Part shown: positions 38,617-47,592 of the stretch, piece after piece | Position numbering within the stretch: the stretch's first letter is position 1 | Layout: the number at the start of each line of letters is the position of its first letter | Assembly (NCBI GenBank): GCA_963804595.1 | Contig: CAWDQZ010000003.1 | Span: 124,001-188,000, forward strand | DNA length: 64,000 nucleotides | From: DASUPK01 sp963804595 | Lineage (GTDB): Bacteria > Actinomycetota > Thermoleophilia > Solirubrobacterales > 70-9 | Reading direction: 5' to 3' | Notes under the pieces: generated by a model | Database searches by the model: none | The model's input: only the letters and a program-made list of their open reading frames with translations | What the model was told of the DNA's origin: nothing | Program-made: the position numbers and the translations under genes

Positions 38617-39624
38617 ATGATGGGGCCGATGATTCATCCCACCCCGCCGGGGACACGCGACATCCTGCCCGAGGAGATGCGCGAGCTGCGCGCTCTCGAG
38701 GCGGCGCTGCGAGCCGCCTTCGAGGAGCACGGCTACGGCGAGGTCGCCACGCCGACGATCGAGTACGCGGACGTGCTGCGGCGAGGCGACGAGCGCTACG
38801 CGAACGCCGCCTACCGGTTCTTCGACGAGCGCGGCGAGTTGCTCGCGATGCGCTCGGACATGACGATTCCGATCGCGCGGCTGGTTGCGACCCGGATGCA
38901 GGACGCCGAACCGCCCTTCCGCCTCTCCTACATCTCCAACGCCTTCCGCGCGGTGAACCCGCAGCGGGGCCAGATGCGGGAGTTCACCCAGGCCGGGGTG
39001 GAGCTGGTCGGCGCCCCCGCTCCGGAGGGGACCGCGGAGGTGATCGAGGTCCTCAGCGCGGCGCTCGACGCCGCCGGCCTCACCCGAGCTGTGGTCGGCC
39101 TCGGGGACGCCGACCTCTACAGCCAGCTGCTGGCCGAATTCGAGGTCGGGGGCGAGGCCCGCGAGCGGATCCTCGCTCGGCTGGCGACTCACGACCTGGT
39201 CGGGCTCGAGTTGGAGGTCGATGAGGTGGAGGGCCTCGATGCTGAGTCTCGCGCGACCCTGCTGGCGCTACCCGCGATGCGGGGGGGCCCTGAGGTGCTC
39301 GATCACGCGACCCAGCTCGGCGGCGAGGCGGTGCAGCGCGCGAGCCAGCGGCTGCGCGCGACGCATGTGTCACTCGCGGCTCGCGGTGTCGCCGACCGCG
39401 TTCAACTGGATCTGGGTCTGCTCAGGGACCTCGGCTACTACACCGGCGCGATCCTCGAGGTCTACGACCCGGCGCTCGGGCACATCCTCGGCGGCGGGGG
39501 CCGCTACGACTCGCTGACCGGCCGCTTCGGCCGTGAGCTGCCGGCCGCCGGTTTCGCGCTCTACGTCGAGCGGCTGCACGTAGCCCAGACGGAGGAGGAG
39601 CGACAGGGCGGGGGAGAGCGCTGA
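38617..39624 (+). CDS. hisZ: ATP phosphoribosyltransferase regulatory subunit
   Basis: Catalytically inactive relative of histidyl-tRNA synthetase that activates short-form HisG and carries histidine feedback control. It begins with TPPGTRDILPEE, has FRLSYISNAFRAVNPQRGQ and REFTQAGVELVG matching class II synthetase motif 2, and ends with the HisRS-like LGHILGGGGRYDSLTGRFG. Length is 335 residues, lacking an anticodon-binding domain, as expected for HisZ. ATG at 38617 is chosen by homology; an earlier in-frame ATG at 38590 is possible. Its stop overlaps the hisG start, which confirms the pairing and starts the his operon. Confidence 0.92.
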   Translation: MMGPMIHPTPPGTRDILPEEMRELRALEAALRAAFEEHGYGEVATPTIEYADVLRRGDERYANAAYRFFDERGELLAMRSDMTIPIARLVATRMQDAEPPFRLSYISNAFRAVNPQRGQMREFTQAGVELVGAPAPEGTAEVIEVLSAALDAAGLTRAVVGLGDADLYSQLLAEFEVGGEARERILARLATHDLVGLELEVDEVEGLDAESRATLLALPAMRGGPEVLDHATQLGGEAVQRASQRLRATHVSLAARGVADRVQLDLGLLRDLGYYTGAILEVYDPALGHILGGGGRYDSLTGRFGRELPAAGFALYVERLHVAQTEEERQGGGER

Positions 39625-40298
39625 TGCCTCGCGTCGTGGACCTGACGCGCGCACGGGAGGGCGGCCCGCTGAAGCTCGCCGTGCCGCGCGGCGCCCTCTG
39701 GGGGGAGACGCTCGACGCGCTCGACCGCATCGGCGTGGACACGGGCGAGCTCCGCTCCGATTCGCGCTCGCTCGTCTTCGAGTCCAACGGCCTGACGCTG
39801 GTGACCATGAGGCCCTCCGACGTCCCCACCTACGTGGAGGCCGGCGCCGCCGACCTGGGCATCACCGGCAAGGACGTCCTGCTGGAGCAGCCCGACCGGA
39901 TCGTCTATGAGGTCCTCGACCTCAGCTACGGCGCCTGCCGCATGGTCCTGGCCGCCCGGGCCGGGGATCGCTCACTCGCCGAGGACGAGCGGCGCCTCGG
40001 CGCCATGCGGATCGCGACCAAGTACCCGCGGGTCGCCGAGCGCCACTTCGAGGAGACCGGCCGCCACGCCGAGGTGATCGAGGTGAAGGGCTCGGTCGAG
40101 CTCGCGCCGCTCTCGGGCCTGGCCGATGGAATCGTCGACCTGGTCGCCACGGGTCGCACCCTCGCCGAGAACGGCCTCCAGGTTCGCGAGGAGATCGCCA
40201 CCTGTAGCGCCCGCCTGATCGCGAACCGCGTCTCGCACAAGCTGCGGGCCGAGGAAGTCGACGATCTGGTCGAGCGGCTCAGGCCGGAGGGACGATGA
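39624..40298 (+). CDS. hisG: ATP phosphoribosyltransferase, short form
   Basis: First step of histidine synthesis: joins PRPP and ATP. The protein of 224 residues lacks the C-terminal regulatory domain and so needs HisZ, encoded immediately upstream. Family segments are LKLAVPRGALWGETL near the start, GAADLGITGKDVLLE near residue 73, and IVDLVATGRTLAENGL, the PRPP-binding loop, near residue 170. The start overlaps the hisZ stop and the stop overlaps the hisD start, consistent with tight translational coupling. Confidence 0.95.
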   Translation: MPRVVDLTRAREGGPLKLAVPRGALWGETLDALDRIGVDTGELRSDSRSLVFESNGLTLVTMRPSDVPTYVEAGAADLGITGKDVLLEQPDRIVYEVLDLSYGACRMVLAARAGDRSLAEDERRLGAMRIATKYPRVAERHFEETGRHAEVIEVKGSVELAPLSGLADGIVDLVATGRTLAENGLQVREEIATCSARLIANRVSHKLRAEEVDDLVERLRPEGR

Positions 40299-41584
40299 GG
40301 ATTCAGAGCTTCGACTGGGACGGTCGAGATTCCGCCGCGCTCGCGGCCCAGATCCGGGGTCTGCAGCCTTCCCTCGGTGAGCTGAGCGCGACCGTCGCGG
40401 AGATCATCGGCGCCGTCCGGGAGCGGGGCGACGACGCGGTTGCCGAGTTCGAGGCGCGTTTCGGCGAAGGCCCCGCGGAGGCGCGCACCCTCCCGGTGCC
40501 GATCGCAGATGTCCGCTCGGCCCTCGAGCGGCTGGACCCGCAGCTCCGCGCCGCCCTGGAGACCGCCGCCGAAAACATCCGCGCGGTCTCCGACGCACAA
40601 CTCGGCAACGAACGCCGGGTGCGGCTCGAACAGGGGCATTCCGTGGACCTGGGCGAGGTGCCGGTCGGCTCCGCCGCGGTGTACGCGCCCGGAGGTGCCG
40701 CGCCCTATCCGTCCACGGTCCTGATGGGCTGCATCCCCGCGAAGACGGCCGGCGTGCAACGGGTCGTCCTGGCGACTCCGGCGGGCCGGGGGGAGCGCCT
40801 GATCGAGGATTCGATCCTCGCCGCCGCGGCGATCGGCGGCGCCGACGAGATCTACCCGCTCGGCGGCGCCCAGGCGATCGCCGCTCTCGCGATCGGCACC
40901 GAGCTGATCGAGCCGGTCGACGTCATCGCCGGCCCCGGCAACCGCTACGTGCAGGAGGCCAAGCGGCAGCTCGTGGGCGAGGTGGGAATCGACGGGATCG
41001 CCGGCCCGTCCGAGCTGATGGTGGTCGCGGGCGACACCGCGAAGGTCGAGTGGATCGCGCTCGATCTCTGTGCGCAGGCCGAACACGGCTCGGATGGGCT
41101 CGTGATCGCCGCCGCCGTCGAGACGGGGATCCTCGACGCGATCGAGGTGGCGGTCCAGCGTGTCGCCGAACGCCATGGCATCGCGGATGAAGCGCCCCTC
41201 GCGCTGGTGGCGGTACCGGACACCGTGAGCGCCGTCCAGCTGGCGAATGCAATCGCGCCCGAGCACCTGGAGCTGGTGACCGAGGACGCGACGCTTTTGG
41301 CCGAAGGGGTCCGGACCGCCGGATGTGTGTTCGTCGGCCCCGACGCCGCGACGGCCTTCGGTGACTACGCGGCTGGGTCGAACCACGTGCTGCCGACGGG
41401 TGGAGCGGGCCGCTTCCAGGGGCCCCTCGGCCCTGGTGTCTTCCGGCGCCGCATCTCCACCGTCGAGATGACGCAGCCGGCGGCCCGGGAGCTCGCCCCG
41501 ACGGTCGCTACATTGGCCCGCGCCGAGGGCTTCCCTCTGCACGCCGAATCCGTCGAGGCGAGGACGAAGGACGAGGCTCGATGA
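40295..41584 (+). CDS. hisD: Histidinol dehydrogenase
   Basis: Zn-dependent, NAD-linked enzyme that oxidises histidinol to histidine in two steps. The signature region IAGPGNRYVQEAKRQL lies near residue 210, with zinc and catalytic residues in DLCAQAEHGSDG and IAPEHLEL, and a C-terminal AGSNHVLPTGGAGRF block. Length is 429 residues. It overlaps hisG and hisB by 4 nt each in the ATGA arrangement. Nothing unusual is seen. Confidence 0.95.
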   Translation: MRIQSFDWDGRDSAALAAQIRGLQPSLGELSATVAEIIGAVRERGDDAVAEFEARFGEGPAEARTLPVPIADVRSALERLDPQLRAALETAAENIRAVSDAQLGNERRVRLEQGHSVDLGEVPVGSAAVYAPGGAAPYPSTVLMGCIPAKTAGVQRVVLATPAGRGERLIEDSILAAAAIGGADEIYPLGGAQAIAALAIGTELIEPVDVIAGPGNRYVQEAKRQLVGEVGIDGIAGPSELMVVAGDTAKVEWIALDLCAQAEHGSDGLVIAAAVETGILDAIEVAVQRVAERHGIADEAPLALVAVPDTVSAVQLANAIAPEHLELVTEDATLLAEGVRTAGCVFVGPDAATAFGDYAAGSNHVLPTGGAGRFQGPLGPGVFRRRISTVEMTQPAARELAPTVATLARAEGFPLHAESVEARTKDEAR

Positions 41585-42171
41585 GCCGCACAGCTGAGAT
41601 CAACCGCGAGACCAAGGAAACGAACGTCAAGCTCCGCCTCGACCTGGACGGCGGCGACGCGACGATTTCCACCGGCGTCGGCTTCCTCGACCACATGCTC
41701 GAGCTGCTCTCCCGCCACGGCCGGCTCGGCCTGGATCTGGAGGCCAGCGGCGATCTCGAGACGGGTGCCCACCACACGACCGAGGACGTCGGCATCTGCC
41801 TCGGGCAGGCGATCGACGAGGCACTGGGAGACCGCGCCGGCATCCGCCGCTACGGATCAGCGCTCGTGCCGATGGACGAGGCGCTCGGCGAGTGCGCGAT
41901 CGACATCTCCGGCCGGCCCTACTGCGCGTTCGCCGCCGATCTCCCCGACGTGGCCATCGCCGGCTTCGACTCCGAGCTCGCTGAGGAGTTCTTCCGCGCG
42001 GTCTCCAACAACTCGAAGATCACGCTGCACATCTGGATCCGGTCGGGCTCCAACGCCCACCACATGATCGAAGCCTCCTTCAAGGCGTTCGCCCGTGCGC
42101 TGCGCGAGGCGGTGTCGATCGACCCGGATGAGACGGGGGTGCCCTCGACCAAGGGCACACTCACCGAATGA
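41581..42171 (+). CDS. hisB: Imidazoleglycerol-phosphate dehydratase
   Basis: Mn-dependent dehydratase of histidine synthesis. Metal-binding motifs are GFLDHMLELLSRHG near residue 34 and AHHTTEDVGICLGQA near residue 62, with the second repeat HIWIRSGSNAHHMIEASFKA near residue 150. At 196 residues it is the monofunctional form, without the N-terminal histidinol-phosphatase domain of E. coli HisB; the phosphatase and the HisC aminotransferase are not in this window. Overlaps both neighbours by 4 nt. Confidence 0.95.
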   Translation: MSRTAEINRETKETNVKLRLDLDGGDATISTGVGFLDHMLELLSRHGRLGLDLEASGDLETGAHHTTEDVGICLGQAIDEALGDRAGIRRYGSALVPMDEALGECAIDISGRPYCAFAADLPDVAIAGFDSELAEEFFRAVSNNSKITLHIWIRSGSNAHHMIEASFKAFARALREAVSIDPDETGVPSTKGTLTE

Positions 42172-42782
42172 CCCGGATCGCGATCCTCGACTACGGGATG
42201 GGCAACCTCCGTTCCGTGGAGAAGGCCCTGGAGCGCGTCGGAGCCCAGGGCGAGATAACTTCGGACCCGGCCCTGGTCGAGGCGGCGCAGGGCGTGATCC
42301 TGCCGGGGGTCGGAGCGTTCCCTCGCGCGATGGAGCGGGTTCGAGAGACCGGCCTCGACGAACTTGTGGCCGGTCGAATCGAGGCCGGGGTTCCCGTGCT
42401 CGGCATCTGCCTCGGAATGCAGCTGCTGTTCGAGTCCTCGGTCGAGAACGAGGGTGGCAGTGGCCTGGCGCTGCTCGGCGGGATCGTCGCCCCTCTCGAG
42501 GCCAACGGCTACAAGGTGCCTCACATCGGCTGGTCCCCGGTGCGGTGGGAGCACGAGTCGGAGCTGACCGCGGGACTCGACGAGCAGACGCCCTTCTACT
42601 TCGTCCACTCGTTCGCCCCGCGCCCGGCGGCGGAGGGCGACGTGCTGGGCACGGCGGCCTACGGCGAGCGCTTCACCTGTGCGGTGGAGCGGCCGCCGCT
42701 CTACGGGGTCCAGTTCCACCCCGAGAAGTCGAGCTCCGCTGGGCTTGGGCTGCTGCGCAACTTCATCTCGATCTGCACTTGA
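42168..42782 (+). CDS. hisH: Imidazole glycerol phosphate synthase, glutaminase subunit
   Basis: Class I glutamine amidotransferase that feeds ammonia to HisF. The nucleophile Cys is in VLGICLGMQLLFESS near residue 83, the catalytic His-Glu pair in YGVQFHPEKSSSAG near residue 185, and the oxyanion segment is LPGVGAFP. Length is 204 residues, typical. It overlaps hisB and hisA. Its partner hisF is about 1.5 kb downstream, separated by two unrelated genes. Confidence 0.95.
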   Translation: MTRIAILDYGMGNLRSVEKALERVGAQGEITSDPALVEAAQGVILPGVGAFPRAMERVRETGLDELVAGRIEAGVPVLGICLGMQLLFESSVENEGGSGLALLGGIVAPLEANGYKVPHIGWSPVRWEHESELTAGLDEQTPFYFVHSFAPRPAAEGDVLGTAAYGERFTCAVERPPLYGVQFHPEKSSSAGLGLLRNFISICT

Positions 42783-43504
42783 TCCTCTTTCCGGCGATCG
42801 ACATCCGGGGCGGCAAGGCCGTCCGGCTCGTCCAGGGCGACTACGAGCGGGAGACGAAGTACGACGACGACCCGGTGGTTGCGGCGCGGCGGTGGGTCGA
42901 TGCCGGCGCCCGCTGGCTACACGTCGTCGACCTCGACGGGGCCAGGGCGGGGGAACCCGTCAACCTCGAGCACGTGCGCCGGATCGTCGCGGCAGTCAGC
43001 GTGCCGGTGCAGCTCGGCGGCGGCCTGCGCGACTCGAAGAAGGTGGAGGAGGCGATCTCGTCCGGAGCCGAGCGCGTCGTCCTCGGCACCGCCGCGGTCC
43101 GCGACCCGGACATGGCGGAGGCAATCGCGGCGGCGCACGGCGACCGCGTGGTTGCGTCGGTCGACTCTCGCTCCGGGAAGGTGGCGGCGGAGGGCTGGAC
43201 GGAGGGCACCGACCTCAGGACGACCGAATTGATCGCGGAGCTCACGAGCAGGGGGCTGAGCCGCTTCGTCTACACGCCGGTCGAGGTCGATGGGCTGATG
43301 GAGGGCCCGGACCTCGACTCGCTGCGTGAGGTCGCCGGCGCAACCGTGGGAGAGGTCATCTACTCGGGCGGCGTCGGCTCACTCGACGACCTGCGTGCCC
43401 TCGCCGGTCTCGGACTCGACAACGTCGAGGGCGTGATCGTCGGCCGTGCCCTCTACGAACAGCGCTTCACGATCGCCGAGGCGAGAACGGCGCTCGAACC
43501 GTAG
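42779..43504 (+). CDS. hisA: Phosphoribosylformimino-5-aminoimidazole carboxamide ribotide isomerase
   Basis: TIM-barrel isomerase of histidine synthesis. It begins at TTG 42779, overlapping the hisH stop, with FPAIDIRGGKAVRLVQGDY containing the first catalytic Asp. HVVDLDGARAGEP and VQLGGGLRDSKKVEEA are phosphate-binding segments, and the second catalytic Asp is in VVASVDSRSGKVAAEGW. Length is 241 residues. In other Actinobacteria the homologue PriA also serves tryptophan synthesis; whether that holds here cannot be told from sequence alone. Confidence 0.94.
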   Translation: MILFPAIDIRGGKAVRLVQGDYERETKYDDDPVVAARRWVDAGARWLHVVDLDGARAGEPVNLEHVRRIVAAVSVPVQLGGGLRDSKKVEEAISSGAERVVLGTAAVRDPDMAEAIAAAHGDRVVASVDSRSGKVAAEGWTEGTDLRTTELIAELTSRGLSRFVYTPVEVDGLMEGPDLDSLREVAGATVGEVIYSGGVGSLDDLRALAGLGLDNVEGVIVGRALYEQRFTIAEARTALEP

Positions 43505-43514
43505 GGTGCTGCCC

Positions 43515-43874
43515 ATGCTGCGTCGGCTGTTCGGCCCGTTCTTCGTCTTCGCGGGCGTCATGCACTTCGTCAGGACCCGCTGGTACGTGCGGATCATGCC
43601 GCCGTACGTCCCCCGCCACCGCGAGCTGGTCTACGCGAGCGGCGTCGCCGAAATCGCCGGCGGCCTCGCGACGATGCATCCGGCCACCCGCCGCGCCGGC
43701 AGCGCCTGGAGCATCGCCACGCTGATCGCCGTCTTCCCGGCCAACCTGCACATGGCGCTCGAACCGGAGCGCTACGAGAAGGGGGTTCCGGGAGGTCGCA
43801 CGGCCCTGTACATCCGGCTACCGGTCCAGCTGCTCTTCATCGCCTGGGCCTACGCCGCCGGGGATTGGAACTAG
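43515..43874 (+). CDS. DoxX-like small membrane protein
   Basis: A 119-residue membrane protein with about four short helices; it begins MLRRLFGPFFVFAGVMHF and contains MPPYVPRHRELVYASGVAEIAGG, characteristic of the DoxX/MauE-like group. Role unknown. TAGGGT lies 7 nt before the ATG, overlapping the end of hisA, so it probably has its own leaderless promoter within the his region. It separates hisA from hisF. Confidence 0.82.
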   Translation: MLRRLFGPFFVFAGVMHFVRTRWYVRIMPPYVPRHRELVYASGVAEIAGGLATMHPATRRAGSAWSIATLIAVFPANLHMALEPERYEKGVPGGRTALYIRLPVQLLFIAWAYAAGDWN

Positions 43875-43887
43875 AGCCGGCCGAGGA

Positions 43888-44220
43888 TCAGCTCCGGCGA
43901 CGAAGAATCGAGTGGATCACGAACAGAGCCGCAACGGCGACGAGCTGGCCGCCGAGGATCACGCGGCTGACGTCCATCGCGGGCTCCCAGCTGACCTGAT
44001 CGCCTCGGATCACGTACGCCCCAACGGGTCTGGCATGAATTCCGAAACCCACCCCGCCGCCCTCGGAACCGTCGGGTTGGTCCCCTTGGCCGCCTCCTCC
44101 ACCGCCCACGACAGCGGCGGCGGGAATGATCGTGACGCCGTTGCGCTCGTAGGGCTCGCCGTAGACCCGCTTCACGGTGATCGAGTCGCGCGCGCTGGAT
44201 ACCGCGTCAAGGAAGTTCAT
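43888..44220 (-). CDS. GerW/YtfJ-family protein
   Basis: A 110-residue protein with the family core TVKRVYGEPYERNGVTIIPAAAV, a Gly-rich segment (VGGGGGGQGDQPDGSEGGG), PVGAYVIRGDQVSWEP, and a C-terminal membrane helix (VILGGQLVAVAALFVIHSIL). In Bacillus YtfJ/GerW is a sporulation and germination protein, but homologues are widespread in non-sporulating Actinobacteria, so no spore role should be assumed. It is the only minus-strand gene in the his region, lying convergent to the DoxX-like gene and divergent from hisF. Confidence 0.85.
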   Translation of the reverse strand: MNFLDAVSSARDSITVKRVYGEPYERNGVTIIPAAAVVGGGGGGQGDQPDGSEGGGVGFGIHARPVGAYVIRGDQVSWEPAMDVSRVILGGQLVAVAALFVIHSILRRRS

Positions 44221-44261
44221 CGCGTCTCCTCCGTTTCGATTCGCGTCGCTACGCTCGCTAC

Positions 44262-45024
44262 ATGGTCCTGAAGCGGGTGATCCCTTGCCTCGACGTCGAC
44301 AACGGCCGGGTGGTCAAGGGCACGAACTTCGTCGACATCCGCGACGCCGGGGACCCGGTGGAGTTGGCCGAGCGTTATGACGCGGAGGGCGCCGACGAGC
44401 TCATCTTCCTCGACATCACCGCGTCACACGAGAGCCGCGAAACGATCGTCGAGCTTGCCCGTCGCACCGCCGACAATGTCTTCATCCCGTTCACGATCGG
44501 CGGCGGCATCGGCTCGGTGGAGGACGCCCAGGCGGTGCTGGACGCCGGAGCCGACAAGGTCTCGGTCAACTCGGCGGCGCTGGAGCGGCCCGGGCTGAAT
44601 CTCGGAGCTCGCCGACGTCTTCGGCTCGCAGTGCGTGGTGATTGCGATCGACGCGAAGCGGGCTGACGGGGGGTGGGACGTCTACACGCATGGAGGTCGC
44701 ACCAAGGTCGACGGCCGCGAGGCGGTCGCCTGGGCGCAGGAGGCCACCGAGCTCGGGGCGGGGGAGGTGCTGCTCACCAGCATGGACCGGGATGGGACCA
44801 CGGACGGCTATGACCTCGAGCTGACCCGTGCGGTCGCCGAGGCGGTCGGTGTCCCCGTGATCGCTTCCGGTGGCGCTGGAGAGCTCGACCACCTGGTCGA
44901 GGCGGTCGAGGAGGGACACGCCGACGCCGTCCTCTGCGCCTCGATCTTCCACTACGGCCGTCACACAGTCGCCGAGGCGAAGCAGCGCATGGAGAGGGCC
45001 GGGATCCCGGTCCGTACCGGCTAG
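44262..45024 (+). CDS. hisF: Imidazole glycerol phosphate synthase, cyclase subunit (frameshifted)
   Basis: TIM-barrel cyclase that joins HisH. The N-terminal half (MVLKRVIPCLDVDNGRVVKG) has the catalytic Asp in CLDVD, and the second half (VVIAIDAKRADGGWDVYTHG) has the second catalytic Asp in IAIDAK, but in another frame. One extra A in the AA at 44598-44599 explains the shift; without it the junction reads ERPGLISELADVFGSQC and the protein is 253 residues, normal length. TACGCT lies 6 nt before the ATG, suggesting a leaderless mRNA. Its stop shares CTAG with the convergent beta-propeller gene. Error is more likely than inactivation. Confidence 0.9.
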
Positions 45025-46382
45025 GGCTTCTTCTTCGCCGACTTCTGCTGGCCGGCGGGCGGCGTCTTCGGCTGCTTCTGCAGGATCCCGTCCTTGGCGG
45101 GGCCTGTCCCCGGCCGGAGCGCGTAGAGGGTCTTGTAGCCGGTGAGGAAGAGCTCCTTGCCGTTGGAGATCACCGGGTTGTAGGCGCCGTCCGTGTACTG
45201 GAAGACCCTGTGCCCGTTGCGGACGTCGAACCCGTAGGTCGAGGTCGTCTTCAGGTCCGCCACGTAGGCGGTGTCGCCGATCAGGCTTGCAGCGCCCGAG
45301 ATCGCGCCCAGATTCGGGACGCTCCACCGCTCCTCGCCCGTCCGCGCGTCGAGCGCGTAGAACGTCCCGTCGTAGGAGCCGAAGTAGACGGAGGGCGGGG
45401 TATCCGGCGTCCGTGCGGCGATGGCTGCGGCGTAGACGTAGTTGCCGGTCGAGTGGCTCCAGGCCAGGTTGCCGGTCTGCTGGTCGAAGCTGTACATGCG
45501 CCCGTCCGCATTGCCTGCGTACACGCGGCCGAAGGCGACCGTGGCGGCGGCGTAGAAGCGCCCGGAGCGGCCGAAGCCCGACCCCTGCGAGCCCGCCTGC
45601 CACTTGATCGAGCCGTCGTTGACCCGGATCGCGTTCATCTCGCCGCTGTAGTCGCCGATGTAGACGATCCCGTTCTCATAGGCGGGGGAGGCCTTGACCG
45701 CTCCGTTGACGTGCCGCTCCCAGATCGTCGCCCCGGTGCGCTTGTTCAGGGCGAAGACCGTGTTGCACTCGCAGCCCACGATCAGCTTGTTGCCGACGAT
45801 CAGGGGAGAGGACTCGGACCTGCCGGGCAGTGGGTGCTTCCAGAGGACGTGGCCGTCGGACTGCGCCAGTGCGACGACCTGGCCAGGCTCGAGGTTGGAC
45901 ACGTAGATCACGTGGTCGCTGTACGTCGGGGAAGAGGCGTTCAGGTGAGCGATCTGCTGCTTCCATCGCGCCTTTCCGGAACTCGCCTTCAGCGCGAAGG
46001 CCAAGCCGTTGTTGTTGACGCCGAACAACTGGTTGCCGGCCAGCACCGGCGAGTACTCGAGCAGGTGGTTGCCCTTGAACCGCCAGCGGATCCCGAAGGG
46101 CGGCTTGACCTCCGGCGCATCCAGGTAGCGCGTCTTCTCCGGGTTGAGACCATACGTGGGCCAATCCGTGAGCCCGCTGACCGGAGCCGGCGTCGTGGCG
46201 GTGATGGTGCATGGCGCCGGGCAGGACTTGTCGCCCGGCCGCTTCAGCGCCAGGTACGCGACCAGGGCGATGACGACCGCGGCCAGGCCGGCGGCGACGC
46301 CGATCGTCGCCCAGCGATGGTTGGACCAGAGGTTCTTGCCCCGCTCTCGGATGTTCTTCCACATCTCCAGGATCGCGAGCAT
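45021..46382 (-). CDS. Membrane-anchored PQQ-type beta-propeller protein
   Basis: A protein of about 453 residues with an N-terminal membrane helix (IGVAAGLAAVVIALVAYLAL) and an extracytoplasmic eight-bladed propeller of the PQQ/BamB type. Blade repeats are visible as LAFALKASSGKARWKQQ, VVALAQSDGHVLWKHPL, VFALNKRTGATIWERHV and FYALDARTGEERWSVPN. A Lys/Pro-rich tail follows. No PQQ cofactor or dehydrogenase residues can be assigned, so a scaffold or binding role is more likely. ATG at 46382 is one of several possible starts; MWKNIRERGK six codons later is another. It is divergent from the poly(A) polymerase-family gene. Confidence 0.85.
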   Translation of the reverse strand: MLAILEMWKNIRERGKNLWSNHRWATIGVAAGLAAVVIALVAYLALKRPGDKSCPAPCTITATTPAPVSGLTDWPTYGLNPEKTRYLDAPEVKPPFGIRWRFKGNHLLEYSPVLAGNQLFGVNNNGLAFALKASSGKARWKQQIAHLNASSPTYSDHVIYVSNLEPGQVVALAQSDGHVLWKHPLPGRSESSPLIVGNKLIVGCECNTVFALNKRTGATIWERHVNGAVKASPAYENGIVYIGDYSGEMNAIRVNDGSIKWQAGSQGSGFGRSGRFYAAATVAFGRVYAGNADGRMYSFDQQTGNLAWSHSTGNYVYAAAIAARTPDTPPSVYFGSYDGTFYALDARTGEERWSVPNLGAISGAASLIGDTAYVADLKTTSTYGFDVRNGHRVFQYTDGAYNPVISNGKELFLTGYKTLYALRPGTGPAKDGILQKQPKTPPAGQQKSAKKKP

Positions 46383-46398
46383 GGTAGGAAAGCCGCTA

Positions 46399-47532
46399 AT
46401 GGGCGACTCAAGCGACATCGATTCGGGCGGGCTCGGCGCGAAGGTCGACTCGCTCGAGGCCATCGGTCAGCTGCGGCAGATCGCCGAGCGGGTGCCCGCG
46501 CACCTGGTCGGCGGCGTCGTGCGTGACCTCCTGCTGGGCCGCGATGTGACCGACATCGACGTCGCCATCGAGGGGGATCCCGAGGAACTCGCGGACCTGC
46601 CGGGATTCAGGCTGGAGCGCGACGGCCTCTTCCTCACCGGGCGCCTGGAACAGGGTGCCGTGAAGATCGATGTCGCCCAGGCCCGCGCGGAGAGCTACCC
46701 AGGGCCCGGCGCCCTGCCGGAGGTCCGGCCCGCCACGATCGCCGAGGACCTCGCCAGGCGGGACTTCACGCTCAACGCGATGGCGTTTCCGCTGAGCGGT
46801 GAGCGCGTGCTCCTCGACCCGCACGGCGGGCTCGGCGACTTGAGGAGGCGGCTGTTGCGGATCCTTCACGAGCGCTCATTCGTGGACGATCCGACAAGGG
46901 CACTGCGGGCGGCGCGGTATGCGGCGCGCTTCGGTTTCGAGCTGGACCCCGAGACCGAGCGCCTGCTCCGGCAGGCCGACCTCTCAACCGTTTCCGATGA
47001 CCGCGTCGAGAACGAGCTGCGCCGGATCGCCGCCGAGGACGATCCGGCGGCCGCGCTCCGGCTGATCGCCGAGTGGGGGGTGATGCCGAGCCTCGATCCC
47101 CGTGCGCCCGACCGGGTCGCGGAGGTGACGCGCCTTGCATCCCTGCCGCCCTGGTCGGAGTGGGTAGACCGCCAACTGGCCGTGATGCTGGCGATCGTCC
47201 GCCCGCTGCCCCAGATCCGGGAGCTTGCAGCGGCGACCCCCGAGCGCCCCTCCGAGGCCGTTCGCCTCGCAGAGGCCTGGGATCCGGCACAGCTCCTGGT
47301 CGCGCGCGCTCTGGGCGCCGAGTGGCTGGACGGCTACGCCGCGGACTGGCGGCATGTGAAGCTCGAGATCACCGGTGGGGACCTGCTCGCGGCGGGTGTC
47401 TCCGAGGGCCCGGAGCTGGGCCGAGGCCTGGAGGCAGCTCTCTCCGGCAAGCTCGACGATGAGATCTCTGGCCGCGATCAGGAGCTGCGCATCGCTCTCG
47501 CGGCGGCCCGGGGCCAGATCCCCGAGGACTGA
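46399..47532 (+). CDS. CCA tRNA nucleotidyltransferase / poly(A) polymerase family protein
   Basis: Class II nucleotidyltransferase of 377 residues. The catalytic core is AHLVGGVVRDLLLGRDVTDIDVAIEGDPE, with the paired metal-binding Asp residues of DIDVA, followed by DLARRDFTLNAMAFPL and the RNA-binding segment DPTRALRAARYAARFGFEL. It adds CCA to tRNA or poly(A) to RNA; sequence alone does not decide which. AGGAAAG lies upstream of ATG at 46399. The C-terminal third is less conserved and lacks a clear HD domain. Confidence 0.87.
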   Translation: MGDSSDIDSGGLGAKVDSLEAIGQLRQIAERVPAHLVGGVVRDLLLGRDVTDIDVAIEGDPEELADLPGFRLERDGLFLTGRLEQGAVKIDVAQARAESYPGPGALPEVRPATIAEDLARRDFTLNAMAFPLSGERVLLDPHGGLGDLRRRLLRILHERSFVDDPTRALRAARYAARFGFELDPETERLLRQADLSTVSDDRVENELRRIAAEDDPAAALRLIAEWGVMPSLDPRAPDRVAEVTRLASLPPWSEWVDRQLAVMLAIVRPLPQIRELAAATPERPSEAVRLAEAWDPAQLLVARALGAEWLDGYAADWRHVKLEITGGDLLAAGVSEGPELGRGLEAALSGKLDDEISGRDQELRIALAAARGQIPED

Positions 47533-47592
47533 CGGTTTCCGATACGCGAGTCCCGGAATAAGATCGGAGCTTCCCTACGGAGGAGGAGCCCG

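Noticed and set aside
43888..44220. Evidence for endospore formation from the GerW-like gene
   Set aside because: Homologues occur widely in non-sporulating Actinobacteria and no other sporulation gene is present.
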